Positions 35,552-44,302 are shown, numbered from the stretch's first letter. The stretch: DNA of 64,000 nt from Hydrogenobaculum sp. Y04AAS1 (GCF_000020785.1 NC_011126.1:1302001-1366000); one strand, 5' to 3'. Notes: generated by a model not told the origin, from the letters alone. Made by a program: numbers and translations.

Positions 35552-36037
35552 ATGCTTACAATGAAGCATATATTTGATAGCATAAAAGGCTTTATAAAAG
35601 TACTTGAGCTTATAGCCGATTATATAAAAAGCCATGAGCATATAGAAAAATCTCATTGCATATTTTTAACGCTTGATTATATTGTATCTGTGAAGAATAA
35701 CCCTGAAGAGGTTGAGAGTATTTTAAAAGAATTAACAGGAGGTGATAAGAAGGTTATGACACTAACAGAAAAGTGGATGATGGAAGGATTGCAAAAAGGA
35801 TTAGAAAAAGGTAAGCAAGAAGGATTGCAAGAAGGATTAGAAAAAGGTAAGCAAGAAGGATTGCAAGAAGGATCTCTTAAAACCAAAAAAGATGATGTCA
35901 AGAGCGCCATCCTTATCAAGTTTGGAGTACTACCAAAAGAGCTTGAAGAGAAGATAGAAACCACAGATGATATAAAAGCTTTAGATGAGATGTTTAAGAA
36001 GGTTATACTGGCCGGCAAGATTGAAGAGATTTTGTAA
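35552..36037 (+). pseudogene. Broken Rpn/PD-(D/E)XK transposase-like gene, C-terminal remnant
   Basis: A 161-codon frame that looks like the 3' part of a recombination-promoting nuclease/putative transposase (Rpn) gene. It starts MLTMKHIFDSIKGF, and an in-frame stop lies 12 bases upstream. The N-terminal nuclease domain normally present in about 300-residue relatives is absent. The middle is a charged KGLEKGKQEGLQEG region built from a 36-bp tandem duplication, typical of these proteins. It ends four bases from the convergent methylase gene and marks the edge of an accessory island. The family call is by pattern memory. Confidence 0.6.
35798..35869. repeat. 36-bp tandem repeat, two perfect copies
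   Basis: Units 35798-35833 and 35834-35869 are identical (each beginning GGATTAGAAAAAGG) and encode GLEKGKQEGLQE twice. A shorter degenerate start of the unit lies just before (35786-35797). The repeat is in-frame within the Rpn-like remnant and unrelated to the dispersed 18-bp repeat. Confidence 0.9.
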
Positions 36038-36041
36038 GAGA

Positions 36042-39000
36042 TCAACTTCCCTCTATTATTTTTATCTCCTCTTCCGTTAATCCGTAAAGCTTGTAAACTA
36101 GCTTATCTATCTCATGCTGAAGCCTTTTTACATGCTCTTGCTTTTCTTGATTTGTATCGTAATCTTTAGATTGGGTAAGCGTGAGGATTTGGTCTACTTT
36201 TTGGATTACTTGGTCTACGAGGGGCTTATTTTCTTTTGTGATTGGGGGAAGGGGGATAAGTTCAACATACTGTTTTATCCATCTTTGGGCTCCCTCGGAT
36301 AGTGAATAAGCTAAGCTTTGCATATACCATTTTGAAATTTTAGAATTCAGTAGTCCTAAGATGAATTTTAAATTTTTGCCAGTCATTATATAAGCTGTTT
36401 GATTTGTATAAAACTTTTTATCATCATAAGCAAAAGAAGGTTCAAGGCTCATCTCTTGCCACACTATCTTTTCTTTTTCAAATTCTGGATAATATGCTAT
36501 ATTATCTTGTGTCTCAAACCATTTATTTGATGTCCTTTTACGATGACCTGGTTTCCCGTCTTGTAATAACCTATCTCCAAAGCTTCCTAAATACTCTTTC
36601 AAAGCTGGATAATTGTCAATATTAAGATTTTTTGCTGGAAAAGTTCCAATTATCCACAATCCAGCCCACTTATACATATATTTATCAATATCTCTACCTC
36701 TTAAAACTGGCTTTATAATTTCCTCTGTTCTTTTTCTCTCTTCTTCGGTTTTACAATTTCTTAAAATCTCATCTCTCTTCTCACTATCGATAATAAAAGC
36801 CTCATTAAATCCTGTTTTTATTCCATAATAAATCTTTACATCCCAATCTTTTAAAGGTTTTCCTGCTTTTTCAATCTTATCTTTTAAGCTCAAAACACTT
36901 TCATCTCCAAGCGTCCAAGCGTTATCAGAAAGCTTACTTTGATACATAGTTTGCCATGTTCTAAGTTCTTGCCATGTATCTACCTGAGGCCAACTATCTA
37001 AATGCTCAACTTTTTTCTCAGTAGCTTGCCCAATCAACTTGGGTTTGCCTTTTCTTCTCAAATACTCTTCAATATCTTCAATACCACCTTTAACCTCTAA
37101 AAATCTAAAAATATGCTCTTTCCTTGGCACAAGTCTGCCACGATCATTTTCTTTTCTAAAGATCAAAATATTAGTATCCACCGTTTGCTCAAAGACGCTA
37201 TAACCACTAAAATCAATTATCTCTAAAATAGCTGTTTTTTCTTTTAAAAACTTTCTTAACTTCTCTCCGTACTTTGCCCTCATCCATTTGTTGCTTGTTA
37301 TATATGCCAAGATCCCTTGATCTTTTAAAAGCTGATAGCCTTTTTCATAAAAATATACATACAAATCTGCCGTTGATGTGAAAACTTCGTAGTTTTGTCT
37401 TTCAAGGATCGGTTTAATGGCTCTTATTTTTTCATGTCTTACATATGGCGGGTTTCCAATCACGATATCAAAACCAGATTTTTCTTTGAACACTTTTTGG
37501 TTGTGGTATACTTGTGGGAAAAAGAGTTTAAAGTCAAAATCAACTTTGTATCCAAAAATTTCCTTAGAATTTTCAAGTCTTTTTAAAATCAAGGCATCAA
37601 GTTCTTTTTTTATTTCCTTTTTTCTTTCTGGATGCGTTTCTGAAAACAGCTTATCCTCTAATTTTTCTATTTTATCTGCTATATCACTTCTCCAATTGTT
37701 AGGAAATCCAATCAAGGAATTTCCCCTAACTATTTTATAATCTAAGTTTGGAAGCGGTTTTATATCATTGAAGGAATCTTCGTCGACTATCAAAGATAAC
37801 CAAAATCTTAACTTACAAACCTCAACAGCCCCCGGATCAATATCAACGCCGTATAGAGAATTCTCTATTGTATGTCTTTTTAAATCATAATTACTAAGGT
37901 TGTTTTTTGTATATACAGAAAGAAGCTGTCTCAGCTTTACAATCTCATGTAACATGCCAACAAGGAAAGCTCCAGAACCAACCGCAGGATCGCAGATTTT
38001 TAGATCATTGAGTAGTTTATCTATTTCTTTAGCGTTTTTTACTATACTTTCAGGAATTTCGTATTTGTATTTTGAAGCTTTAACATTATTTTCAACTTTT
38101 TCTTGAGCTACTTTTTCATTTTCAACAAGCAAATCAGCATACTTGATAAACTTTTCTAAATCTTCTCTTCCAATTTTAGAACCGTGGTATACTTGCTCCT
38201 CTAATTGAGATTCAAGATAATAAAGGAGGCTTTCTTGACACATATAATGAACGATCTCTCTAGGCGTATAATAAACTCCATATTCTTTATTAAATTTAGA
38301 CTCTTTGCTTCTTCTGGAAGACTTTAAAGCTTTTAAATACTCATCAAAATTATCCTCTCTAATTGCATTTAGTTTCTCATAAATCTTACCAAGTAGCTCT
38401 GGATCAAGTGCAACTTCTTTTTCAAGCGGTTCTTCTTCGTTTACAGTAAAGTTGTATCTGTCAAACACATCAAGTATCCCATCCCCTATATCACCTTCAT
38501 CTGTTTTATGATTGTTTGAAAAAAGATCATTTGGCAGTGGGATATCTACCTTAACCCAGTCAAAATCATTTGGTGGATCAAAGAGCCCACCATTTAAAAA
38601 TGGAATTTTACATTTAAGCTTATCGTAGTAATGGTCGTCAGAACTTCTACCATCTCTTAAAGCTTTATAAAATAACGGCTCAAGAACATCGTTATAAAAA
38701 TTTTTATAGCTTATATACTCACCATTAAAAAGCTTTCTAATAAAATCTTTTGGACCTGTTCCAAAATCTTTGCCTTTCTCTACGCCAAACCATCCTTTTT
38801 TCTGCAAAAAGTATAAAAACACTATCTGACCAAGAAGCTTTTTAGCAAAATCAACAGTGCTAATATTCTTATTTTTAAATTCTTTCCTAAGCTTTTCGTC
38901 TTTTTTGACAATATTGTCAAGTTCAATCTTGGTTTTTATAAATAAATCTCTGTATTTTTCAAAAAATTCATCTGTGATGGTTTCTATATCAAAAGCTTTT

Positions 39001-39575
39001 TGAATTTCTTTTAAAGTAGGTTCTTCATCTGATTTTAAAAGCCCTAAGAATCTTGATTGAGCTGTATGACTTTTTTCGTTTTTACCAACTAAAAAAGACC
39101 ATCTTTTAGCTGGTGATAGCTCATCTATTAATTTTCCTCCTTCTTTTTTATACTCTAATTTAACAAGAGAGAATCTCCAATCTTCCTCCATACAAGTCTG
39201 CCACGGTCTAGGAGATACGAATGCAACAAGCGCAGCGTCTTTTAATGAATCCGTTCCAACTTTCCCACTTAAATAATCAGCTACAAAGTTTCTTTGGGCT
39301 ACTCTTGATCTATATAAAGATTGTCCTTTTTTGAGATAAACTATAAGAATATCTATCACATTTTTTTCTGAATCTATATACCTTCCCAATCTTTCCCAAG
39401 AACCTATGAAATCTAAATATTTTTCTCTTACTACTTGTGATCCGCTTCTTTTCTTTAGAAACTTGCTTCTATCGTACTTCTTTAGCAAATTAGCTATAAA
39501 TCCCTCAAATTTCCTTTCATCAAATTTGCTTTCAAACACATCTTTTACAAGATTTTTTGCTCTTTCCTCGTCCAT
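36042..39575 (-). CDS. Eco57I-type adenine methylase / type IIG-like restriction-modification protein
   Basis: An 1177-residue N6-adenine methyltransferase in the style of type IIG enzymes. The SAM motif is ICDPAVGSGAFLVGML at about 526-541, and the catalytic NPPY at about 708-711 (GNPPYVRHEK). A large N-terminal region, which could hold a nuclease, and a C-terminal target-recognition region (PLKDWDVKIYYGIKTGFNEAF, then ELIPLPPI) flank it. No sure nuclease motif was seen. Residues 123-128 (RPWQTC), 811-816 (DRGRLV) and 860-877 are encoded by units of the dispersed 18-bp repeat. A ribosome site TAGGAG precedes the start. It follows the PLD-helicase gene and probably forms a defence pair with it. 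Confidence 0.88.
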   Translation of the reverse strand: MDEERAKNLVKDVFESKFDERKFEGFIANLLKKYDRSKFLKKRSGSQVVREKYLDFIGSWERLGRYIDSEKNVIDILIVYLKKGQSLYRSRVAQRNFVADYLSGKVGTDSLKDAALVAFVSPRPWQTCMEEDWRFSLVKLEYKKEGGKLIDELSPAKRWSFLVGKNEKSHTAQSRFLGLLKSDEEPTLKEIQKAFDIETITDEFFEKYRDLFIKTKIELDNIVKKDEKLRKEFKNKNISTVDFAKKLLGQIVFLYFLQKKGWFGVEKGKDFGTGPKDFIRKLFNGEYISYKNFYNDVLEPLFYKALRDGRSSDDHYYDKLKCKIPFLNGGLFDPPNDFDWVKVDIPLPNDLFSNNHKTDEGDIGDGILDVFDRYNFTVNEEEPLEKEVALDPELLGKIYEKLNAIREDNFDEYLKALKSSRRSKESKFNKEYGVYYTPREIVHYMCQESLLYYLESQLEEQVYHGSKIGREDLEKFIKYADLLVENEKVAQEKVENNVKASKYKYEIPESIVKNAKEIDKLLNDLKICDPAVGSGAFLVGMLHEIVKLRQLLSVYTKNNLSNYDLKRHTIENSLYGVDIDPGAVEVCKLRFWLSLIVDEDSFNDIKPLPNLDYKIVRGNSLIGFPNNWRSDIADKIEKLEDKLFSETHPERKKEIKKELDALILKRLENSKEIFGYKVDFDFKLFFPQVYHNQKVFKEKSGFDIVIGNPPYVRHEKIRAIKPILERQNYEVFTSTADLYVYFYEKGYQLLKDQGILAYITSNKWMRAKYGEKLRKFLKEKTAILEIIDFSGYSVFEQTVDTNILIFRKENDRGRLVPRKEHIFRFLEVKGGIEDIEEYLRRKGKPKLIGQATEKKVEHLDSWPQVDTWQELRTWQTMYQSKLSDNAWTLGDESVLSLKDKIEKAGKPLKDWDVKIYYGIKTGFNEAFIIDSEKRDEILRNCKTEEERKRTEEIIKPVLRGRDIDKYMYKWAGLWIIGTFPAKNLNIDNYPALKEYLGSFGDRLLQDGKPGHRKRTSNKWFETQDNIAYYPEFEKEKIVWQEMSLEPSFAYDDKKFYTNQTAYIMTGKNLKFILGLLNSKISKWYMQSLAYSLSEGAQRWIKQYVELIPLPPITKENKPLVDQVIQKVDQILTLTQSKDYDTNQEKQEHVKRLQHEIDKLVYKLYGLTEEEIKIIEGS
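36945..36998. repeat. Dispersed 18-bp repeat, 3 diverged units, inside the methylase gene
   Basis: Three diverged units of exactly 18 bp, read on the minus strand as GATAGTTGGCCTCAGGTA, GATACATGGCAAGAACTT and AGAACATGGCAAACTATG. They encode DSWPQV, DTWQEL and RTWQTM, in the same phase as the RPWQTC unit elsewhere in this gene. The 18-bp spacing of the TGG codons is exact. Confidence 0.75.
37129..37146. repeat. Dispersed 18-bp repeat, 1 unit, inside the methylase gene
   Basis: ACAAGTCTGCCACGATCA on the plus strand. On the coding strand it is read in a different frame from the other two copies in this gene and gives DRGRLV (residues 811-816). Confidence 0.85.
39192..39209. repeat. Dispersed 18-bp repeat, 1 unit, inside the methylase gene
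   Basis: ACAAGTCTGCCACGGTCT on the plus strand, a near-perfect consensus unit. On the coding strand it is codon-aligned and gives RPWQTC (residues 123-128), interrupting what otherwise reads LVAFVSP then MEEDWRFSLVKLEY. Confidence 0.9.
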
Positions 39576-39718
39576 CTTAAACTCCTATAACATGGTTTAA
39601 GCATCTTTCTAAGTTCTTAATCGGTTTGCCTTTTTACTAATGCTGAAACCCGTCATTGCCGTTCTAGTATGCATTGCATTTATTACACTACCAGTGCCTA
39701 TTACCTCGTCAACTCCCG

Positions 39719-39790
39719 ACAAGTCTACCACGATCCACAAGTCTACCACGATCCACAAGTATGCCACGATCCACAAGTATGCCACGTCAT
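39719..39790. repeat. Dispersed 18-bp repeat, 4 units, methylase-helicase junction
   Basis: Four perfectly spaced 18-bp units: 39719-39736, 39737-39754, 39755-39772 and 39773-39790. The first two are identical (ACAAGTCTACCACGATCC); the third and fourth have ATGCC for CTACC. They sit in the 230-bp gap between the helicase and methylase genes. The remainder of the gap (39576-39718) carries the methylase ribosome site and about 110 bp without recognisable content. A 66-codon minus-strand frame across the array (39609-39809) encodes repetitive AYLWIV/VDLWIV and is probably not a gene. Confidence 0.9.
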
Positions 39791-39805
39791 AAATAAAATG
39801 CGATT

Positions 39806-42800
39806 TCATCGCTCTAAGTATAAAGATAATATAACCTCTCTTTTATGAGTCCTATTATCTATTATATCCGAGTATTTTTTATCAATAAAGTTTTTTGGAA
39901 TTTCATTTTTTAATATGGATAGGGCTTTCGTTGGATCTTCAACATTTTCTATATACTTTAAAACCCTCTGAACTGTCTTTTTTGGTAAAGCACCCTCTTT
40001 TAATCTTTCGATGACAGCATCCAAAAACTCTTCTTGGTCCTCTGTTAGATTTCTTTTATCTCTAAATATAGCTTTAATATGTTTAAACAACTTTTGAGAG
40101 TTATCTCTACCTGATCTTTGATTATCTATTTCCTCCTCTAACGTATCATAAATAAAAGCTTCTTTGTTTTTATCAAGAAGATTGTAGAATTTTTCTAAAG
40201 GAATATTTATCCTCGGTTGGCTTTCATCACACTCAAATAATTTTGCAGCGGACAAGAAATCAAGCTCCCGGGTTTCGTTTTTGTCGGATATATAAAACTT
40301 CATCAATTTACCTTTTCTAAAAAATGTCAAAAGCATATCTGTATCTACTTCATAAATCTTACCAGAACGAGCTTTTTTGGGAATTTGCTTTATCTTTTCA
40401 AATAAATCTGGGTTGTTTTTCTTTATTTTTTCTATAATTTTATAGTATTTTAATTCACTTTCTTCAAACTCTTCTTCATTCAAAATATCTTTTGATATAA
40501 GTTTATCAAACAACTCATGAGAACCTATCGGCTCTCCTTCTGTTAAGATTGCAGCATCTCCACCGAGCAGATTTAGAAAAGCTTCTACCTTTGATCTAGC
40601 TATTTGTTGTAATTGTATTTGATCTTCTACTTGAGTGGTTGGAAAAAAGTTGAAGACATAGATCTTGTCAAACTTGGTATCCAATCTATTTACCCTTCCC
40701 ACTCTCTGAATTATTTTAGTTGGATTCCACGGTATGTCGTAATTTATAATGATATTTGACCTATGAAGATTAACCCCTTCGGATAACACATCCGTAGATA
40801 CAAGGATTCTATAATCATCTTTCTTTATCTTTGAGCTATCATCAAAGTTCTCAACAATCTTATCCTTTATCTCTTCAGGAGAACTACCGTGAAATAAGAT
40901 AGCTTGATTGCCAAACACTTCATCTAATTTTTGTGTTATGTATTCTGCGGTTTCTCTGGACTCAGTAAAAATTATGATTTTTTGATCTTTCAAAATTTGG
41001 TTTTCTTTTAACTCTTTTATCAAAACATCTAACTTGGGATCTCTTTTAATATCCTGCCATAAATCTCTTATTCTTTCCAAAATTTCCTTATCTCTGTTTA
41101 AATTATTTATAAAATCTTCTTTAAAATCTTTTATGTCGTATTCTTGTGCTTTACCTTCGTTTATTAGTCTTTCTATTTCTTCGTCATTATCATTTTCTAA
41201 AAGCTCTAAAATTTTATTTGAATACTTCTTGCTAATATATACTTTTTTCTTATTTTTTATGGTATTTAACATCCCATCGTAAGATTTTATAAATCTATCC
41301 AACGTCTTTCTAAAAGCATAGAAACTACTCTCTAAACGCTTTACGAGAAGAACTTTCATGAAAGAAGCCATGTTTTCCTGGGATTGCTGTTCTAAAGCAT
41401 CAATTTTTGATTTCAGATACAAAAGCGGTGTATACCTTGTATAAGTTAAGTTTTTAGTTATGAGATTAATCGTTTCCATAAAAGCTTTGTCTTCTTCGTC
41501 GTTTAATTGATACAATATTGGAATAGGGGCATCTACCTGAGGGAATTTCAAGCCATTTTTCTTAAGATCCTCCTTAAAATATGTTTCAATATCTTTCCTA
41601 GTTCTTCTTATCATTATATACCTCAAAACCTTATTCCTTATTTCTTTGGCTACGTCTCTTGATTCTTTTATAAATTTTTCTTGATTCTTGCTCTTTTTAG
41701 CGTTTTGTAACCTGGTTTCAAGCTTTTTAAAAAAACTTTCTAAATTTTTAATACCAGGTATATTGCTTTTTTTTGGGCTTTGAAATAACTTTATCTGAGA
41801 CAAAATATCCTTTGGAGAATTGTTATAAGGAGTTGCAGAAACCAGTATAACCCTTTTGCCTCTACATATCTCTGCCAATTTTTCATAAGTGGTGTTTGAT
41901 TCGTTTCTAAATCTATGAGATTCATCTATGATAATATTATCGTATTTTCTGCGTTCAATTTCTTCTATAGCTTCATCAAGCTTACCCACAGATACAGCTT
42001 TAAATGGTATATGAAAATCTCTTAAAACATTCTCCCAAGAACCAGGATTACTGCTGCTTAGTAAAGCCGGAGGAGCTATCACCATAGTTCTACCACCAAG
42101 TTGAGAAACTAACATGGCAGTCATATAAGTCTTTCCAAGACCCACAACATCAGATATAAAAACACCACCATACTCTTCTACAATTTTCTTAGCGTTTAAA
42201 ACAGCTTGTTTTTGGTATTCAAGTTCTTTAAAATTATCTGGAAATTTGTTGCTGTATAAATCATCAACATTGCTTAGTTCGTCTTTGAAATATTCATACA
42301 AAAATTTAAGATAAAGTTCATAAGGTTTTATAGCATCATTTATGAACTTATTAATGGTATTCACAAACTTCTCGCTTACATCAACAGAATTTCTCCAAAG
42401 CTCTTCAAACCTTTGCTTTGCATACTCGTAATCGCTTCTATTTTTAAGCTCTACGTTAAACTCCAGATTTTCCACCAATCCTTTTTGGGTAAAATTGCTT
42501 GAGCCTGTTATCACTCTTCCAACATCTCTATCCCCCTCTTTAAATGTCATTATGTAAAGTTTAGCATGCAAGCCCCCTTCTTTATGAGCCCTTATCTCCA
42601 GCTTTTTTGTACTTATCCATTCTATAAATTTTCTGATACCTTCCTCTGTTTCTTTATTATCTTCTGAATCCTCAAGATCTTTAATTATGCCTTCTTCTAT
42701 TGATTCTTTTATTTCTTTCTCAGACAAAGCAATAGAGCCCTTCTGAATAGAATCATAAGTAAATTTATCAGTAGAAATCCCTATTAGAATTCTTATTTTA

Positions 42801-42961
42801 TCTGTACTCTCTAAAGATTTATAAATAGCATAAAAACCACTTGCAAAAAAATAGCCAACTAAAACGTCAAAAAATTTTACATCTTTGATAAGTTCGTTAA
42901 ACCTATCTTTTAAAGTCTGCCCTTCTTGATTTGTAATAAAAGTAATATCAGTATAGCTCAT
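39806..42961 (-). CDS. PLD-nuclease/SNF2-type helicase fusion (defence-associated)
   Basis: A 1051-residue protein. The N-terminal phospholipase-D-like domain has a single HxK...N motif (HAKLYIM from residue 132, GSSNFTQ with N156). A superfamily 2 helicase follows: Walker A SDVVGLGKTYMTA, motif II DESH, motif III LVSATPYNNSP, and helicase C-terminal STDVLSEGVNLHRSN with motif VI QRVGRVNRLD. The C-terminal 300 residues are unassigned. Such PLD-SNF2 proteins accompany adenine methylases in restriction-like defence loci. It starts 25 bp after an orphan hydrogenase small subunit gene. No clear Shine-Dalgarno sequence precedes its start. Confidence 0.9.
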   Translation of the reverse strand: MSYTDITFITNQEGQTLKDRFNELIKDVKFFDVLVGYFFASGFYAIYKSLESTDKIRILIGISTDKFTYDSIQKGSIALSEKEIKESIEEGIIKDLEDSEDNKETEEGIRKFIEWISTKKLEIRAHKEGGLHAKLYIMTFKEGDRDVGRVITGSSNFTQKGLVENLEFNVELKNRSDYEYAKQRFEELWRNSVDVSEKFVNTINKFINDAIKPYELYLKFLYEYFKDELSNVDDLYSNKFPDNFKELEYQKQAVLNAKKIVEEYGGVFISDVVGLGKTYMTAMLVSQLGGRTMVIAPPALLSSSNPGSWENVLRDFHIPFKAVSVGKLDEAIEEIERRKYDNIIIDESHRFRNESNTTYEKLAEICRGKRVILVSATPYNNSPKDILSQIKLFQSPKKSNIPGIKNLESFFKKLETRLQNAKKSKNQEKFIKESRDVAKEIRNKVLRYIMIRRTRKDIETYFKEDLKKNGLKFPQVDAPIPILYQLNDEEDKAFMETINLITKNLTYTRYTPLLYLKSKIDALEQQSQENMASFMKVLLVKRLESSFYAFRKTLDRFIKSYDGMLNTIKNKKKVYISKKYSNKILELLENDNDEEIERLINEGKAQEYDIKDFKEDFINNLNRDKEILERIRDLWQDIKRDPKLDVLIKELKENQILKDQKIIIFTESRETAEYITQKLDEVFGNQAILFHGSSPEEIKDKIVENFDDSSKIKKDDYRILVSTDVLSEGVNLHRSNIIINYDIPWNPTKIIQRVGRVNRLDTKFDKIYVFNFFPTTQVEDQIQLQQIARSKVEAFLNLLGGDAAILTEGEPIGSHELFDKLISKDILNEEEFEESELKYYKIIEKIKKNNPDLFEKIKQIPKKARSGKIYEVDTDMLLTFFRKGKLMKFYISDKNETRELDFLSAAKLFECDESQPRINIPLEKFYNLLDKNKEAFIYDTLEEEIDNQRSGRDNSQKLFKHIKAIFRDKRNLTEDQEEFLDAVIERLKEGALPKKTVQRVLKYIENVEDPTKALSILKNEIPKNFIDKKYSDIIDNRTHKREVILSLYLER

Positions 42962-42986
42962 TTATAAACCCTACGATTATTATATC

Positions 42987-43949
42987 TTAAAAGCTAAATA
43001 TATCGAAATTCTGAGGTGTTATAGGGGCTTCTTCTTTGTACATGGTTTTGTCCCAAAAGCCTTCTTGGGAGCAACCGATGCAACCATGACCTGATTTTAT
43101 GGGGAAAGATAGGCCGTTGTACCAGCCGATGGAACTGCAGGCGTTGTAGGTGCTTGGACCTTTGCATCCAAGTTTATAAAGGCAATGACCGGCTTTTGAG
43201 CCTTCATCGTCAAAGCGTTCGGCAAACTTGTTGGCGTTGTAAAAGTTCTTCCTATAGCAAGTGTCGTGGATTGTCATACCATAAAACATCTTTGGTCTTA
43301 ACTTGCTATCAAGAGGAGGTAGTTCGTCTTTTAAAAGCATATAAACGATCACACTTGCCATTACCTCTGGTATAGGAGGACATCCTGGCACTTTCACGAT
43401 GGGTTTATTTTTGATGATAGTATCTACTGAAGATGATTTTGTAGGGTTTGGATAAGCCACTTGTACACAGCCAAAAGAAGCACACGAGCCCCAAGCTATA
43501 ATAGCTTTTGCACCTTCGGCAGCTTCCAAAAGCTCTTCGTTGAAGGATCTTCCTCCCACCATGCAGCAAGCCCCGTCTTCAAACTCTGTAATGCTTCCTT
43601 CTATGGCAAGTATGTAGTTTCCTTTGTATTGTTCTATTATTTTCTTTTTATAGTTTAATAGATTTTCACCACAAGAAGCAGATATCAAATCATCGTATTC
43701 TAAAGATATCAACGACACCATATCGCTAAACACCGGCGATGAGCTTCTCATCAAAGACTCAGAACAGCACGTGCATTCAAGTCCATGAAACCACAAAACC
43801 GGTATCCTTGGCTTTTGTTTTAGAGCGTTTATTATGTCGTTTATTTCATTTGGGTTTATACCAAGAAGCCCGCATATTTTTGTAGAAAAACTTATGAATT
43901 CTCTATACCTAACCCCTCTTCCCGCTAAAAAATCATAGTACGTTTCCAT
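42987..43949 (-). CDS. [NiFe]-hydrogenase small subunit, group 1, O2-tolerant type, no large subunit adjacent
   Basis: FeS subunit of an uptake hydrogenase, 320 residues. The proximal-cluster cysteines are C59, C61 and C62 (LECTCCSES), C156 and C161 (GSCASFGC) and C190 (VPGCPP). Six cysteines at this site are the mark of the [4Fe-3S] cluster of O2-tolerant membrane hydrogenases. Distal and medial ligands are present (IHDTC, GHCLYKLGCKGP, YNACS, HGCIGC). The leader has VRYREFISF where the twin-arginine motif would be RRxFLK. The protein stops soon after GFWDK, so the usual C-terminal membrane helix is missing. Downstream, where the large subunit is expected, lies the helicase. Confidence 0.92.
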   Translation of the reverse strand: METYYDFLAGRGVRYREFISFSTKICGLLGINPNEINDIINALKQKPRIPVLWFHGLECTCCSESLMRSSSPVFSDMVSLISLEYDDLISASCGENLLNYKKKIIEQYKGNYILAIEGSITEFEDGACCMVGGRSFNEELLEAAEGAKAIIAWGSCASFGCVQVAYPNPTKSSSVDTIIKNKPIVKVPGCPPIPEVMASVIVYMLLKDELPPLDSKLRPKMFYGMTIHDTCYRKNFYNANKFAERFDDEGSKAGHCLYKLGCKGPSTYNACSSIGWYNGLSFPIKSGHGCIGCSQEGFWDKTMYKEEAPITPQNFDIFSF

Positions 43950-43983
43950 AAAAAGCTTAAAACACTAAATTTTTAAAGCTATA

Positions 43984-44256
43984 TTAAAAGCTGTTTAAAC
44001 TGCTGTTTTGGGTATTTTGAACGCTTTGGGTTATCATGTTGTTCATGAAATTGTAAAGGGCTGATTCAAAAGAGTTTATTCCAGTGGTAGCTTGCTGGTT
44101 TTCTTGTTTGGATTTTTCAGCAGGCGATACTGGCTCACCCATAAAAAGGCCAAAGGGTAGTACACCATCTACCATACCCGCTTGCTGGGCTTTTGGTTGG
44201 TTGGTCTGTGCATTTTGTAAAACTCCAACGTTTAAGGCCGCATTTAATACATTCAT
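43984..44256 (-). CDS. Small hypothetical protein (90 residues)
   Basis: Start at 44256 chosen because TAAGGAGGTG (44261-44270 on the minus strand) lies at the right distance; a longer frame reaches 44316 but has no such site. The sequence (MNVLNAALNVGVLQNAQTNQ onward) is rich in Asn, Gln and Ala, has no cysteine and no membrane segment. It ends in an amphipathic stretch (SALYNFMNNMITQSVQNTQN). I do not recognise a family. It is divergent from feoA and 34 bp upstream of the hydrogenase small subunit gene on the same strand. Confidence 0.65.
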   Translation of the reverse strand: MNVLNAALNVGVLQNAQTNQPKAQQAGMVDGVLPFGLFMGEPVSPAEKSKQENQQATTGINSFESALYNFMNNMITQSVQNTQNSSLNSF

Positions 44257-44302
44257 TTTACACCTCCTTATATTAAGGATATTGTTTTTGGCTTTTAGTG
44301 GT

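Noticed and set aside
39719-39790. CRISPR array
   Set aside because: The four 18-bp units are directly adjacent with no spacers, the repeat is too short, and no cas genes are in the window.
39609-39809. 66-residue protein-coding gene on the minus strand
   Set aside because: A third of it is the translation of the 18-bp array, no ribosome site is visible and no family is recognised. It is described under the repeat instead.
36042-42961. DISARM or BREX system
   Set aside because: Hallmark partners such as DUF1998, PglZ or BrxC-type proteins are missing; only a helicase and a methylase are present, so a specific name is not justified.
42987-43949. NADH-quinone oxidoreductase NuoB-type subunit
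   Set aside because: The length, the six-cysteine proximal site and the full medial and distal ligand set are those of a [NiFe]-hydrogenase small subunit.
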